Origin: Acidobacteriaceae bacterium
GTDB taxonomy: Bacteria > Acidobacteriota > Terriglobia > Terriglobales > Acidobacteriaceae
Direction: 5' to 3'
DNA: 64,000 nt
Assembly: GCA_003132405.1 (NCBI GenBank)
Contig: PKXQ01000127.1
Span: 1-64,000, forward strand
Shown here: positions 17,130 through 26,257 of the stretch, piece after piece
How positions within the stretch are numbered: the first letter of the stretch is position 1
Layout of the letters: each line of letters starts with the position of its first letter
Notes under the pieces: generated by a model
Told to the model about the DNA's origin: nothing
Database searches by the model: none
Seen by the model: only the letters and a program-made list of their open reading frames with translations
Translations under genes and position numbers: made by a program

Positions 17130-18770
17130 ATGACTTCAGCGCAGCCCACTCCGTCCGCACAGCGTTTTCTCCTGCCCTCCGTCCGCGACATCATTTTTAT
17201 TTTTCTCTTCTGGTCGGTGCTGGCGGGGCCTCTATCGAATCGCTCGCTAGCCGACGCCGATATCGGCTGGCATATACGCACCGGCGACCAAATTCTGGCG
17301 ACGCACTCGCTCCCGCGTACCGATCCCTATTCCTCCACCATGCAAGGCCAGCCCTGGTTTGCCTGGGAGTGGCTATACGACGCCCTGCTCGGCGCTCTGC
17401 ATCGAGCCTGCGGACTGAACGGCGTGGCTTGGCTATGCGCCCTGCTGACGGCGACGATTTTCGCAGGCCTGCTTTCGCAGTTGCTTCGGCGGGGCACTGG
17501 CCTGCTGCTGGCCGTCCTGCTCATGTTGCTCGCCGAAGCCGCCGCCATGATTCATCTCTACGCGCGCCCGCACATCGCAAGTTGGCTCTTTTCGCTGCTC
17601 TGGTTCGTTGTGCTCGAGCGCTGGGAAGGTTGGGATTCGCCAGACCACGCAAGCCCGCCCCGCTGGATTCCGTGGTTTTTCCCCGCGTCAATGTTGCTCT
17701 GGGTCAATCTGCACGGCGGATGGCTCTTCGGCATGGCCTTACTCGCCATTTACACCTTCGCTGCATTCGTCGAGAGCGTACGCAAAGAAAAGACATATCC
17801 CTTCGCCGCGATACGCATCGCTCATCGCGCCCGCGCCATGGCCGTCGCCTCGATAACCTCAGCGGCCGCAACGCTAGTCAATCCCTACGGCTGGCGTCTG
17901 CACGTCCACATCTATCGCTATCTCACCGATCGCTACCTGATGAACCGCATCGACGAGTTCCGCTCCCCCGATTTTCACGGCTGGGCCGAACGCTCCTTCG
18001 CCATCATTCTGCTGCTGACGATGATCGCGTTAGTGGGCAATCGTCTCTCAGCGAATCGTGCTTCAAGTAACCAAAGTAAATTGCGTCTCAGCCATCTGCT
18101 GGTCGTCCTCTTGGCCGCCTATGCGGGATTCTACGCAACCCGCAATCTTCCAGTTTCGTCGATGCTGCTAGTGCTGATCGCCGGGCCGATCCTGTCGGCA
18201 AACTTCTCAGCTCTGGCCGACAAACCCGCCGCTTGGCACTGGCTGCGCAACAGCGTCAGAAAAATCGTAACCTTCTCCGACCGCATGACCACACAGGAAC
18301 TCGACCTTAGCGGCCACCTCTGGCCCGTCGCCGCAACCATAGCCGCATTCGCAATCTGTCTTCAAGGAGGATGGCTAGGCTCCCGCTACCTGATTCACGC
18401 AGAATTCGATCCCAAGAAAATGCCGGCAGCCGCAGTAGATTTCCTACAACAAGAGAACCTAGAAGAGCCCCCGGTCGCAGATCCAGTCTTCTCCATCGAC
18501 GCCTGGGGAGGCTATTTAATCTACGAAATGTATCCAGCGCGAAAAGTAGTAGTCGACGACCGCCACGATCTCTACGGCTCCGATCGAATTCGTCAGTACG
18601 TAACCCTAATCCACGCCGAGCCGGGATGGCAGAATGTGCTAAAAGACTGGCAAGTTCGCACCCTGCTCTTGCCCACAGACTCAACCCTAGCCAACCTCCT
18701 CCGCGAACTTCCGCAACGTTGGCGAATCGCGTATGAGGATAAAGTTGCAGTGGTGTTCCAGCAGCGCTAA
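17130..18770 (+). CDS. Large multi-pass membrane protein, possible GT-C-type glycosyltransferase
   Basis: 546 residues, about ten hydrophobic helices. Between helices one and two it carries ADADIGWHIRTGDQILATHS and DPYSSTMQGQPW, then WLYDALLG. LWVNLHGGWLFGMALLA lies in the middle and AWGGYLIYEMYPARKVVVDD, HDLYGSD near the C-terminus. The protein at 48204-49694 has the same blocks (DPDLWWHLRTGQWIVESHG, LLWLNLHGGFALG, YDWGGYAIYNLYPRYRLFVD), so they form one family. The acidic first loop between helices resembles GT-C enzymes, but no family name is certain. A TATAAA lies about 20 bases before the ATG. Confidence 0.85.
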   Translation: MTSAQPTPSAQRFLLPSVRDIIFIFLFWSVLAGPLSNRSLADADIGWHIRTGDQILATHSLPRTDPYSSTMQGQPWFAWEWLYDALLGALHRACGLNGVAWLCALLTATIFAGLLSQLLRRGTGLLLAVLLMLLAEAAAMIHLYARPHIASWLFSLLWFVVLERWEGWDSPDHASPPRWIPWFFPASMLLWVNLHGGWLFGMALLAIYTFAAFVESVRKEKTYPFAAIRIAHRARAMAVASITSAAATLVNPYGWRLHVHIYRYLTDRYLMNRIDEFRSPDFHGWAERSFAIILLLTMIALVGNRLSANRASSNQSKLRLSHLLVVLLAAYAGFYATRNLPVSSMLLVLIAGPILSANFSALADKPAAWHWLRNSVRKIVTFSDRMTTQELDLSGHLWPVAATIAAFAICLQGGWLGSRYLIHAEFDPKKMPAAAVDFLQQENLEEPPVADPVFSIDAWGGYLIYEMYPARKVVVDDRHDLYGSDRIRQYVTLIHAEPGWQNVLKDWQVRTLLLPTDSTLANLLRELPQRWRIAYEDKVAVVFQQR

Positions 18771-19012
18771 TCGAGCGATCGCCATGCAGATTAGCTTGCA
18801 AACACTCTCTGCAACCTAAGCGCTCCCGCGTCATCTGATCTAGTTGAGTTTGGGCGGGCTTAATGGCTATTTCGACCGCGGGTTACAATTCTCCCGCATC
18901 GCCGTCTTACAGATTGCAAACATATGCGGGTCGCAAACACGCGCCAGTGTCCAAAGCGAACCATCGACCGATGTCGGGGGTGCTGCCCGGAGTGTTGTCA
19001 GGAGTCCTGTCA

Positions 19013-20650
19013 ATGAAGTCGCAGTGTTTGCCCTTTACCCAGATTCCGCACACCACCCGCCTCTTCCTCGATTATCTTTCCTACGCTCCCGCCGTTCGCG
19101 ATTTTTATCCTCGCTCTCCGATTTTTTCCGAATGGGTGAAAGATGAATCGCAGCGCGTCACCTACGATGCCGCTCGCCGCGCTAAAGTCAGCGACATCCT
19201 CACCCGCCAAAATCGCGCCTGGGGAGCCTCCCCCAACACACTAGCCAACATCGATCGCCTCCGCAACGGCGCGCTGGCAGCGGTTACGGGCCAGCAGGTC
19301 GGTCTCTTCGGGGGCCCGCTATTTTCGATCTTCAAAGCCCTCACAGCCGTCAAACTCGCCGATGAAGCAACCGCCGCCGGAGTGGATTGCGTGCCCGTCT
19401 TCTGGCTCGCGACCGAAGACCACGATCTCGCTGAAGTTAGCCACGTAGCGCTGCTGGCCGAGCAAGGCCCTCCCGAACCATTCGCGGTCGATGCCAACGC
19501 CTTCGAAAGTAACCTCGTCACCGAAGCGCCCGTAGGCACAATTAAATTCGGTCCGGGTATCATACCCGTAGTCGACCGAGCCGCCGCATTGTTGGGAGAC
19601 TCCGATATCTCGACTTGGCTCCGCGAAGCATATCGTCCCGGCGAAAATCTGGGCAGCGCCTTCGCTCTTCTCTTCGCGCGCCTGTTCGCGGATTGGGGCG
19701 TCATCCTCCTCGATCCCGCCGACAAAGATTTCCACGATCTGGCGAAACCCTTGTTCCGCGCGGCAATTGAGCGCTCCTCCGAACTCGATGATGCACTCTT
19801 GGCGCGAGGCCAGGCCATCGAAGCCGCTGGATATCACCAGCAAGTCAAAGTGACTTCAGCTACCACCCCGCTCTTTGAAGTAAAAAACGGCGCCCGCACC
19901 GTAATTCGCCGCCGCAATAATTCAGCCAACGGCGAAGAGTTCGCCATAGGCGAAGAACACGTCTCTCGCGCTGACCTAGTCGACCGCATCGAAAAATCTT
20001 CCGAGAATTTCAACCCGAGTGTCCTGCTTCGCCCCGTTGTGCAGGATTACCTCCTACCCACTCTCGCCTACACCGGCGGAGCCGCCGAGGTCGCCTACTT
20101 TGCGCAAGTCGGCGTCGTCTACGAAAAATTGCTAGGCCGCGTGACGCCAGTCCTCCCACGTTTTTCGGCGACGTTGATCGAGCCCAAGCCCGAGCGCATT
20201 CTCACGCGCTATCAACTCAGCCTGCGCGACGTGTTGCAAGGTCCCGACAAAGTACGCGAAGGCATCGCCGCCCGTTCGCTCCCGTCAGAGTTACAGGTCC
20301 GTTTTGAAGAAGCCTACGGGAGCGTTGAGCGTTCCATGACTGCATTACGCGAATCGATCGCGAGGCTCGATTCAACTCTCGTCGACACCGCAGACAGCGC
20401 GCGCAGCAGCATGACGCATCAAATCGATCGCCTCCGCACCCGGGTAGCACGCGCCGAAGAGTTGCGCAACGAGGTCATCACCCGCCACGCGGAGGTCCTA
20501 ACCAATGCTCTGTTCCCCCACAAATCCCTGCAGGAGCGCGAAGTCGCCGGCGTGAGTTTCCTAGCGCGCTGCGGCCCAGATCTACTCGCGAATCTCTATC
20601 AACTGATTCGCCCCGATTGCCACGATCATCAAGTGATCGAAGTGCAATAA
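19013..20650 (+). CDS. bshC: Bacillithiol synthesis cysteine-adding enzyme BshC
   Basis: 545 residues from ATG 19013, which matches the usual family length; AGGAG lies 8 bases before it. The frame extends upstream to 18863 but would add about 50 unlikely residues. Family hallmarks are LPFTQIPHTTRLFLDYL at the start, AVTGQQVGLFGGPLFSIFKA, FWLATEDHDLAEVSHVAL, LRPVVQDYLLPTLAYTGGAAE and a central coiled coil near residues 440-510. BshC joins Cys to glucosaminyl-malate in the last step of bacillithiol synthesis. bshA and bshB are not in this window. Confidence 0.96.
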   Translation: MKSQCLPFTQIPHTTRLFLDYLSYAPAVRDFYPRSPIFSEWVKDESQRVTYDAARRAKVSDILTRQNRAWGASPNTLANIDRLRNGALAAVTGQQVGLFGGPLFSIFKALTAVKLADEATAAGVDCVPVFWLATEDHDLAEVSHVALLAEQGPPEPFAVDANAFESNLVTEAPVGTIKFGPGIIPVVDRAAALLGDSDISTWLREAYRPGENLGSAFALLFARLFADWGVILLDPADKDFHDLAKPLFRAAIERSSELDDALLARGQAIEAAGYHQQVKVTSATTPLFEVKNGARTVIRRRNNSANGEEFAIGEEHVSRADLVDRIEKSSENFNPSVLLRPVVQDYLLPTLAYTGGAAEVAYFAQVGVVYEKLLGRVTPVLPRFSATLIEPKPERILTRYQLSLRDVLQGPDKVREGIAARSLPSELQVRFEEAYGSVERSMTALRESIARLDSTLVDTADSARSSMTHQIDRLRTRVARAEELRNEVITRHAEVLTNALFPHKSLQEREVAGVSFLARCGPDLLANLYQLIRPDCHDHQVIEVQ

Positions 20651-20660
20651 ACCGCTTTGC

Positions 20661-21329
20661 TCATCCCTGCAGCGCTCTAAGTAATTCTTCCAGCGACTCC
20701 ACCCGCGCCACTCCCTTGTCGCGATAAGCTCCCGCCACATCCATCAACACTGCCCGCATCCCCGCGCCAGTAGCGCCAAGATAATCCACCGAATAAACAT
20801 CGCCGACATAAAGGCTCTCTTCGGCGCGGGCGTCCATCCTCTTCAGCGCTTGCCGAAAAATCTCCGAGTGCGGTTTCTCATAGCCCACAAGTCCGGAGTC
20901 AGTGATCGTACGAAAGCAATCGGCAATCCCGCAGCGCCGCAGGACGTCTTCGATCCCGCCATCCGCGTTCGAAATCACCGCGATCGGATGCAGCTCGCCA
21001 ATCTGCCGCAACCGCTCCGCCGTCCCCGCCGGAATCCTGTCCCAGTTGCCGGAATTACGAATTGCCCCAACCAACTGGTCGCGCAGCCCATCATCATCAA
21101 GGCCAATTTCAGCGAGCAACTGCGAATAGAACATCCACCAGAAACTTTGATCCGTGCTGCCATTGCTGGTCAGCATCGCATCAAATTTATTCTTGGTGCG
21201 GCACTCCAAACCGCGGAGGTGTTCATCGTCCACAACGATGCCGCGTTCAGCGAGAGGTGCGTGAATCCGCTCTCGATTAGGAAAAAGCAGCGTATTGCCA
21301 ACGTCAAAGTACACGACCTTCAGTGTCAT
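20661..21329 (-). CDS. HAD-superfamily hydrolase
   Basis: 222 residues. Motif I reads VYFDVGNTLLF, so the position two after the nucleophile Asp is Gly rather than Asp, as in the HAD subgroup that carries FDVGNT. Motif II is AVISNADGG, motif III lies around GYEKPHSEIF (Lys), and motif IV is YVGDVYSVDYLGATGAG. A cap of helices lies between motifs I and II (residues about 15-100). The substrate cannot be predicted. Convergent with bshC, only ten bases apart. Confidence 0.92.
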   Translation of the reverse strand: MTLKVVYFDVGNTLLFPNRERIHAPLAERGIVVDDEHLRGLECRTKNKFDAMLTSNGSTDQSFWWMFYSQLLAEIGLDDDGLRDQLVGAIRNSGNWDRIPAGTAERLRQIGELHPIAVISNADGGIEDVLRRCGIADCFRTITDSGLVGYEKPHSEIFRQALKRMDARAEESLYVGDVYSVDYLGATGAGMRAVLMDVAGAYRDKGVARVESLEELLRALQG

Positions 21330-21349
21330 AGGGAATTAAATAGTCGCCG

Positions 21350-21392
21350 GCCTTCGTGCCACTTAGCGTCCTTTGTGGTTCAAGCTCTCGCA
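21350..21392. repeat. ACCACAAAGGACGCTAAG-type dispersed repeat
   Basis: Read on the minus strand it is ACCACAAAGGACGCTAAG followed by TGGCACGAAGG. A clear relative lies at 62177-62206 and a shorter one at 26178-26195 (minus strand, ACCACAGAGGACACCC). It sits upstream of both the HAD and the GH57 genes, which are divergent. Confidence 0.65.
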
Positions 21393-21505
21393 GGTTGCCT
21401 TGTGAAGCTACGTGCCCACCAAAGTATGACCGCCCGCCCTGCAAAAATACTCGAATGCATTAAACTGAAAACTTTGCCGATGTAGTTATTAGGAACTAAA
21501 CGCTC

Positions 21506-23764
21506 ATGCCCCAACTCCGAGTCGTCGTCCTCTGGCACCAGCACCAGCCCTTCTACAAGGATCTGGTGACCGGGCAATATCGCCTGCCCTGGACGCGCCT
21601 CCACGCCCTCAAAGATTACTACGGCATGGTGAAACTGCTCGATGAGTTCCCCCAGGTCCACCAGACTTTCAATCTCGTCCCCTCGCTCATCACGCAGATT
21701 CAGGATTATGTTTCGGGCGACGCGCAGGACCCGTTCCTTCAGGTCGCGACCAAGCCCGCCAAAGATCTCACGCAGCAGGAGCGCCGCTTCGCCCTCCAAT
21801 ATTTATTTCAGGCGAATCCCGTGAACGTGATCGGCCGCTATCCCCGCTATCGCGAACTCTGGGAAAAATTTCACGGGTCCGACGCTCTGCCCGAGCGCGC
21901 CGAAAAGTATTTTCAGGATCAAGATCTCACCGACTTACAAGTCCTCTCGCAGATTGGATGGTTCGACGAATACTTTCTGGAAGAAAAAGACATCGCCGAA
22001 CTCATCCGCAAGGGCCGCAATTACACGCTCGAAGACCAGAAGTTTGTCATAACGCGTGAGCGCGAACTGCTCGCCCAGGTTTTGCCCGTTCATGCCAAAG
22101 CGGCCAAGGAAGGCCTGATCGAGATTTCGACTTCGCCCTTTTACCATCCTATTTCCCCCTTGCTCTGCGACACGCAGGCGGGTGCGGTTTCTTCGCCCGG
22201 CCTGCCCTTGCCGCAAAACCGCTTTCGCCATCCCGATGACGCGCGCGAACAATTGCTGCGTGGGCTCGATCTCCACAAAAAGGTTTTTGGCGTGCGCCCT
22301 AAAGGCGTGTGGCCATCCGAAGGCAGCGTCTCCGAAGAGACTCTATCGATCGCCTGCGAACTGGGAGTCAAATGGATGGCGACCGATGAAGGCGTCCTCG
22401 GCCGCACTCTAGGAATAGATTTTTCTCGCGACGGCTACGGTCACCTCAATTCAGATCTCGCCCACAAGCTCTATACCATCTATCGCTACGAAAACGGAGA
22501 CACGCGGATGAATATGATCTTCCGCGACCACACTCTCTCCGACCTCATCGGCTTCGTATATTCCGGCATGCCGCCGCAGGATGCCGCCAACAATCTCATT
22601 CATAAAATCAAACAGTCGGCGCAGCCCATTCTGTCGACCGGCCAGGACGCCATGGTCCCCATCATTCTCGATGGCGAAAATGCCTGGGAATACTATCCGC
22701 ATTCCGGCCGCGAATTCCTCCGCCGATTTTACGACGCGTTACAGAACGATCCTGGCATGGAGGCAGTTACCGTGACCGAAGCCATCGCCCGCCACCGCAA
22801 TACCAGCACCTTGAAGACGCTCGTGCCCGGCTCCTGGATCAACGCCAACTTCAACGTTTGGATCGGTGCGCCCGAAGACAACAAGTCGTGGGATTATCTC
22901 TATCACGCGCGCAACTTCTACGCGCAGGCTGCGCCCGACGCCACCGAGAAGCAACGCAAGCTGGCCTATGAAGAAATCCTCATCGCCGAAGGCAGCGACT
23001 GGAACTGGTGGTACGGGCCCGAGCACCATTCCGCCAACGATCGCGACTTCGACGAACTCTATCGCAAACATCTCTCCAATGTTTACCAGGCATTAGGCGC
23101 GACCCCGCCAGATTATCTCTTGCAGCCGATCAGCGGAGAAGCGGTGCGCCCATCCTTCACCGCGCAGAGCGCCTACATCCATCCAAAAATTACCGGCGAC
23201 ATGGTCCGCTATTTCGAATGGATGGGTGCAGCCAGCTATAAGGCCGATCAGCGCTCCAGCGCCATGCACGGCAAGCGCTTTCTAATGGATGCAATCTTCG
23301 CCGGCATCGACGAGAAGTTTGTCTACGGCCGCCTCGATTTCACCGGCAAAGTTCCGCAGGAGCCCTTTGAAGTAGTGGTCAATCTGGAATCCTGGTGCAA
23401 CCACGCTGCCAAGCCCCGCCGCGAGTTGCGCCTCGATGCCTCCATGAAGGCCGGCAGAATAGAGTCGTGGAAGATCACACCTGAAAAAAACAAATTCGCC
23501 GCTGAGTCAACCGATTCGGAAGACATTCCGCGCGTCGCTCTTTCAAAGAATTTCGAATTTCGCGTTCCCCTCACCCGGCTCCTGGCCGCTCCGCTGGACA
23601 TCGAAAAAATTCGCGGAACGCAAACCTCCGATTTGCTGGCTGTGCGCCTGCGCCTCCGCTTCAGTCTGTGGCAAAATCAGCTCCCCGTCGACGCCCTCCC
23701 CGTCGAGGGCTGGATGGAGCTCGAACTCTTAGCAGAAGAGGATCTGCTGGCCGCAGGCAGCTAA
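21506..23764 (+). CDS. Glycoside hydrolase family 57 (alpha-amylase / amylopullulanase type)
   Basis: 752 residues. GH57 conserved regions are visible: LWHQHQPFYKD near the start, then GLIEISTSPFYHPISPLL. GVWPSEGSVSEE carries the nucleophile Glu (residue 272), VKWMATDEG is nearby, and DGENAWEYYPHSGREFLRRF carries further active-site residues. A C-terminal domain (about 570-750) is beta-rich. The protein has no signal peptide and probably works in the cytoplasm on alpha-glucans such as glycogen. It stands alone, with the next gene 100 bases away. Confidence 0.95.
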   Translation: MPQLRVVVLWHQHQPFYKDLVTGQYRLPWTRLHALKDYYGMVKLLDEFPQVHQTFNLVPSLITQIQDYVSGDAQDPFLQVATKPAKDLTQQERRFALQYLFQANPVNVIGRYPRYRELWEKFHGSDALPERAEKYFQDQDLTDLQVLSQIGWFDEYFLEEKDIAELIRKGRNYTLEDQKFVITRERELLAQVLPVHAKAAKEGLIEISTSPFYHPISPLLCDTQAGAVSSPGLPLPQNRFRHPDDAREQLLRGLDLHKKVFGVRPKGVWPSEGSVSEETLSIACELGVKWMATDEGVLGRTLGIDFSRDGYGHLNSDLAHKLYTIYRYENGDTRMNMIFRDHTLSDLIGFVYSGMPPQDAANNLIHKIKQSAQPILSTGQDAMVPIILDGENAWEYYPHSGREFLRRFYDALQNDPGMEAVTVTEAIARHRNTSTLKTLVPGSWINANFNVWIGAPEDNKSWDYLYHARNFYAQAAPDATEKQRKLAYEEILIAEGSDWNWWYGPEHHSANDRDFDELYRKHLSNVYQALGATPPDYLLQPISGEAVRPSFTAQSAYIHPKITGDMVRYFEWMGAASYKADQRSSAMHGKRFLMDAIFAGIDEKFVYGRLDFTGKVPQEPFEVVVNLESWCNHAAKPRRELRLDASMKAGRIESWKITPEKNKFAAESTDSEDIPRVALSKNFEFRVPLTRLLAAPLDIEKIRGTQTSDLLAVRLRLRFSLWQNQLPVDALPVEGWMELELLAEEDLLAAGS

Positions 23765-23867
23765 GAACTGGCTGTTTCGATTTGCCGCTGTTTCGATTAC
23801 CAGCGTTACCTCTAATCATGTTGCAGTTCTAGTTCGAGCGGGCGCACTCAGCTTACCCTTAGAGTGA

Positions 23868-25088
23868 ATGCGCCTCGGCACCCTCTTCATCGTCTACTTA
23901 CTATCGACGGCGGCGGCGATTAGTTCGCCCTTTGCCATCTCTGCTGTCGACAAGAAGTGGCGGCACATGATGCCCGTTAATTCCGAGGCAGCACTGGAAT
24001 CGGCTCCCGAACTCCATCCCGGGCAGCCGCAGCCAAGTCAACAAATTCCCGTTTGTGCGGAGCCTCTTGTTGCCAAGGATTATTACTACGACGGCGGAGA
24101 TTTTGCCGTCGGCACCGATCCCAGTAACTGTGGCGTTTTCCTATCCGACTTCAAAGTTCTTCACACCACAGTGGGTGAAGACGGAATCTTGTACCTCGAG
24201 GGCAAGAGCGATGGCCAGAACGCTATTCGCGTTTACACTCGAACCGGTGAGTTGAAATGGGCGGTTCCAATCGACGAGATTGAAAACCCACTGGCAGTGG
24301 CTCGCGATGGCACCGCCTATCTGATGGCCACGCTGCGATCCAGCAGCACACTAACCGCCTACAATTCTGATGGCACGGTGCGTTGGCGCGTACAAAATGA
24401 CGGAGAGCAGTTCGGCGGCTGGATACCCCCCGCGATCGGGCCCGACGGCGCCATTTACGTCTTCTCCGGCGTGCAGCAGAGTACTCTGCCGGCCTGTCGC
24501 CGTCTATGTCCAGCACTCCTCGCCATCACACCGCAAGGTCAGGAACGCTGGCGCGTTCGCGTTCCAAGAAGGCCCAAGAATGTTCTCGTTGACGCCGATG
24601 GCAGAGTACTGGTCAACGTGCCCTCAGGAAACCTGATCGCCTTCGATCCGCAAGGGCACCAGCTCTGGAGTTTTAATTCCGAAGACAAATTCGGCAGTGG
24701 TGGCGTCGCCGTCGCCGCGGATGGAACTATCTATTTTGCCTCGCGGTTTCTTTACGCGCTGGATCGTAACGGCAAGACGAATTGGGTCTTCAAACCAGAG
24801 ACGAGCTACACCGAAGGCGAAGATTTCCAGGTCGATCCTGTCATTGCTGAGGATGGCACTCTATACGCCTTCTCCCGCCACCATGAGTTATTCGCAGTTA
24901 CCCCAGGTGGACGGAAGAAGTGGGTCGTCAGTGATCTACCACCCGGCCTCGAGGGCGTGGAGCTTAGCAGCAAAGGCATTTTGCGCACCCCGTCCGCATG
25001 GTTTTCCGTATCGAGCGGACTGGCGACCCACGGCTGGCCCTCCGCTAATCGCGACGCTCGCAACAGCCGCTCTCAGGAGGCGCCATGA
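23868..25088 (+). CDS. Exported PQQ-like beta-propeller protein
   Basis: 406 residues. A signal peptide (about 1-20) is followed by a linker and then repeated blades of the PQQ/outer-membrane-assembly type. Examples are LYLEGKSDGQNAIRVYTRTG, ELKWAVPIDEIE, GTAYLMATLRSSSTLTAYNSD, WRVQNDGE and LIAFDPQGHQLWSFNSED. Each blade ends in a Trp-containing strand. No catalytic residues are recognisable. It overlaps the next small gene as ATGA, so the two are translated in a coupled way. Confidence 0.85.
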   Translation: MRLGTLFIVYLLSTAAAISSPFAISAVDKKWRHMMPVNSEAALESAPELHPGQPQPSQQIPVCAEPLVAKDYYYDGGDFAVGTDPSNCGVFLSDFKVLHTTVGEDGILYLEGKSDGQNAIRVYTRTGELKWAVPIDEIENPLAVARDGTAYLMATLRSSSTLTAYNSDGTVRWRVQNDGEQFGGWIPPAIGPDGAIYVFSGVQQSTLPACRRLCPALLAITPQGQERWRVRVPRRPKNVLVDADGRVLVNVPSGNLIAFDPQGHQLWSFNSEDKFGSGGVAVAADGTIYFASRFLYALDRNGKTNWVFKPETSYTEGEDFQVDPVIAEDGTLYAFSRHHELFAVTPGGRKKWVVSDLPPGLEGVELSSKGILRTPSAWFSVSSGLATHGWPSANRDARNSRSQEAP

Positions 25089-25429
25089 AATCGACATCTT
25101 CGCCACAGCAGGTAACCTGAGGAGTTGTTCTCGGGATTCTGCTCCAGGCCGTTCCGCCACTGCTCATATACAGGTATTATCAGCTTCACCCACCCACCGG
25201 CGAGGCTGCCGGATGGGCCGGAATAGCAATTCCTGGATTCGTCGTCGCCGGCATACTCTCCATGGGAATGTGGCAAGTTCTTACTATTCTTCCCGCTGCC
25301 TTACTGATCCTGCCCACCGGTAAGCACGGCGTCGTGCGCGGCCTGCTCTACGTCGGAACGTTCCTGGCATTAGGAAACATTGCGATAATTCTTCGAATCT
25401 ATATCGCTTACCACCGAGTCACCTTTTGA
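25085..25429 (+). pseudogene. Small membrane protein gene interrupted by one in-frame TGA
   Basis: The ATG overlaps the upstream stop as ATGA. The frame reads MKSTSSPQQVT, TGA (25118-25120), then GVVLGILLQAVPPLLIYRYY and on to IAYHRVTF, stop at 25427, with no other interruption in 114 codons. Three hydrophobic helices are predicted. The TGA most simply reflects TGG (Trp) changed by mutation or a sequencing error, because the frame is otherwise intact. No Cys or partner residue nearby suggests selenocysteine. No good alternative start exists just after the TGA. Its tail overlaps the convergent gene by 22 bases. Confidence 0.65.
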
Positions 25430-26097
25430 CGCGATATCGTTGACGCGATAGCACCGAACCCAACATTGCATTGTCCGCTGCTCGCGACGGCCACGCTCAT
25501 CATCATAGGACGATTCAATTCCATCACCAACTCAGTCCCCGCCGGTAGCATTGCCGAACGATGCTTCCCCAGCCAATGTGCAACCGTCACCGTCGCGCCC
25601 ACCGCTCCGCCAATGAGCAAGCCTTTGCCTCCATCCGCCAATCCGCCGACGATCATTCCACCGCCAGCCCCCATGCCGATTTCAGTGAGATCCTTCGCAT
25701 CGAGCCCGTCGCCTTTGAATCGCCCCTCCGTATCCACATCCGTCCCGTGCCGCCGGTTCGTATCCACCAACGACGCGTTCAGCATGAACCGATCTCCATT
25801 CGGCAGCACCAGATCTTCCGGAAAAATCGCAATCGTCGGCTTGCCCGCAATCCGCCGCGGTTCGCTCGTCTTCGTGACCCGCCCCTCGATCGTCGTCCCA
25901 ATCGGAATCACCGTCTTACCATCCATAACCACCGCTTTAGTGACCCTAGCTGAAAACGGATCTCCCGCCTTCGAACTGAAGGTTGCCAGCGTAGTCTCCA
26001 GCTTCATCTTGACAGCAGTCCCGCTAAGCAAAGCCGTTTGCGCGCAAGCGAAGCTGGCAATCAAAATGATCGATGAAAGTGAAAGTATCTTTTTCAT
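25408..26097 (-). CDS. Exported glycine-zipper protein (paralogue of the gene at window start)
   Basis: 229 residues from ATG 26097, preceded by GGAGGTAAGAGGCGAT. A signal peptide (MKKILSLSSIILIASFACAQ) is followed by a beta-rich domain: VKMKLETTLATFSSKAGDPF, then TVIPIGTTIEGRVTK and LPNGDRFMLNASLVDTN. A Gly-rich segment (GMGAGGGMIVGGLADGGKGL) comes next, then MLPAGTELVMELNRPM. The arrangement matches the truncated protein at 2-565 block by block. The fold recalls TrbI-like or LecA-type beta domains, but the function is unknown. The C-terminal 30 residues are not matched by the paralogue. Confidence 0.85.
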   Translation of the reverse strand: MKKILSLSSIILIASFACAQTALLSGTAVKMKLETTLATFSSKAGDPFSARVTKAVVMDGKTVIPIGTTIEGRVTKTSEPRRIAGKPTIAIFPEDLVLPNGDRFMLNASLVDTNRRHGTDVDTEGRFKGDGLDAKDLTEIGMGAGGGMIVGGLADGGKGLLIGGAVGATVTVAHWLGKHRSAMLPAGTELVMELNRPMMMSVAVASSGQCNVGFGAIASTISRQKVTRW

Positions 26098-26257
26098 ATC
26101 GCCTCTTACCTCCAAGATTCGATTGTTCGCTAAAGATTTCCTCTGTGAAACCGGAGCCTGCCCTGAGCGACAGTCGAAGGGTGTCCTCTGTGGTTCCCGC
26201 TTTCTCCCATCGAGCACAAGGAACTAACCGCCTTTGTTTTTCCCGTCACCTGACCTG

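Noticed and set aside
25118..25120. Second selenocysteine codon
   Set aside because: No redox motif or Cys nearby, the residue falls at the start of a membrane helix, and Trp (TGG) is one base away. A nonsense mutation or read error is simpler.
26132..26195. Possible leader peptide or riboswitch before the glycine-zipper gene
   Set aside because: The sequence is a mix of dispersed repeats (CCCTGAGCGACAGTCGAAGGG and ACCACAGAGGACACC types); no conserved aptamer or frame seen.
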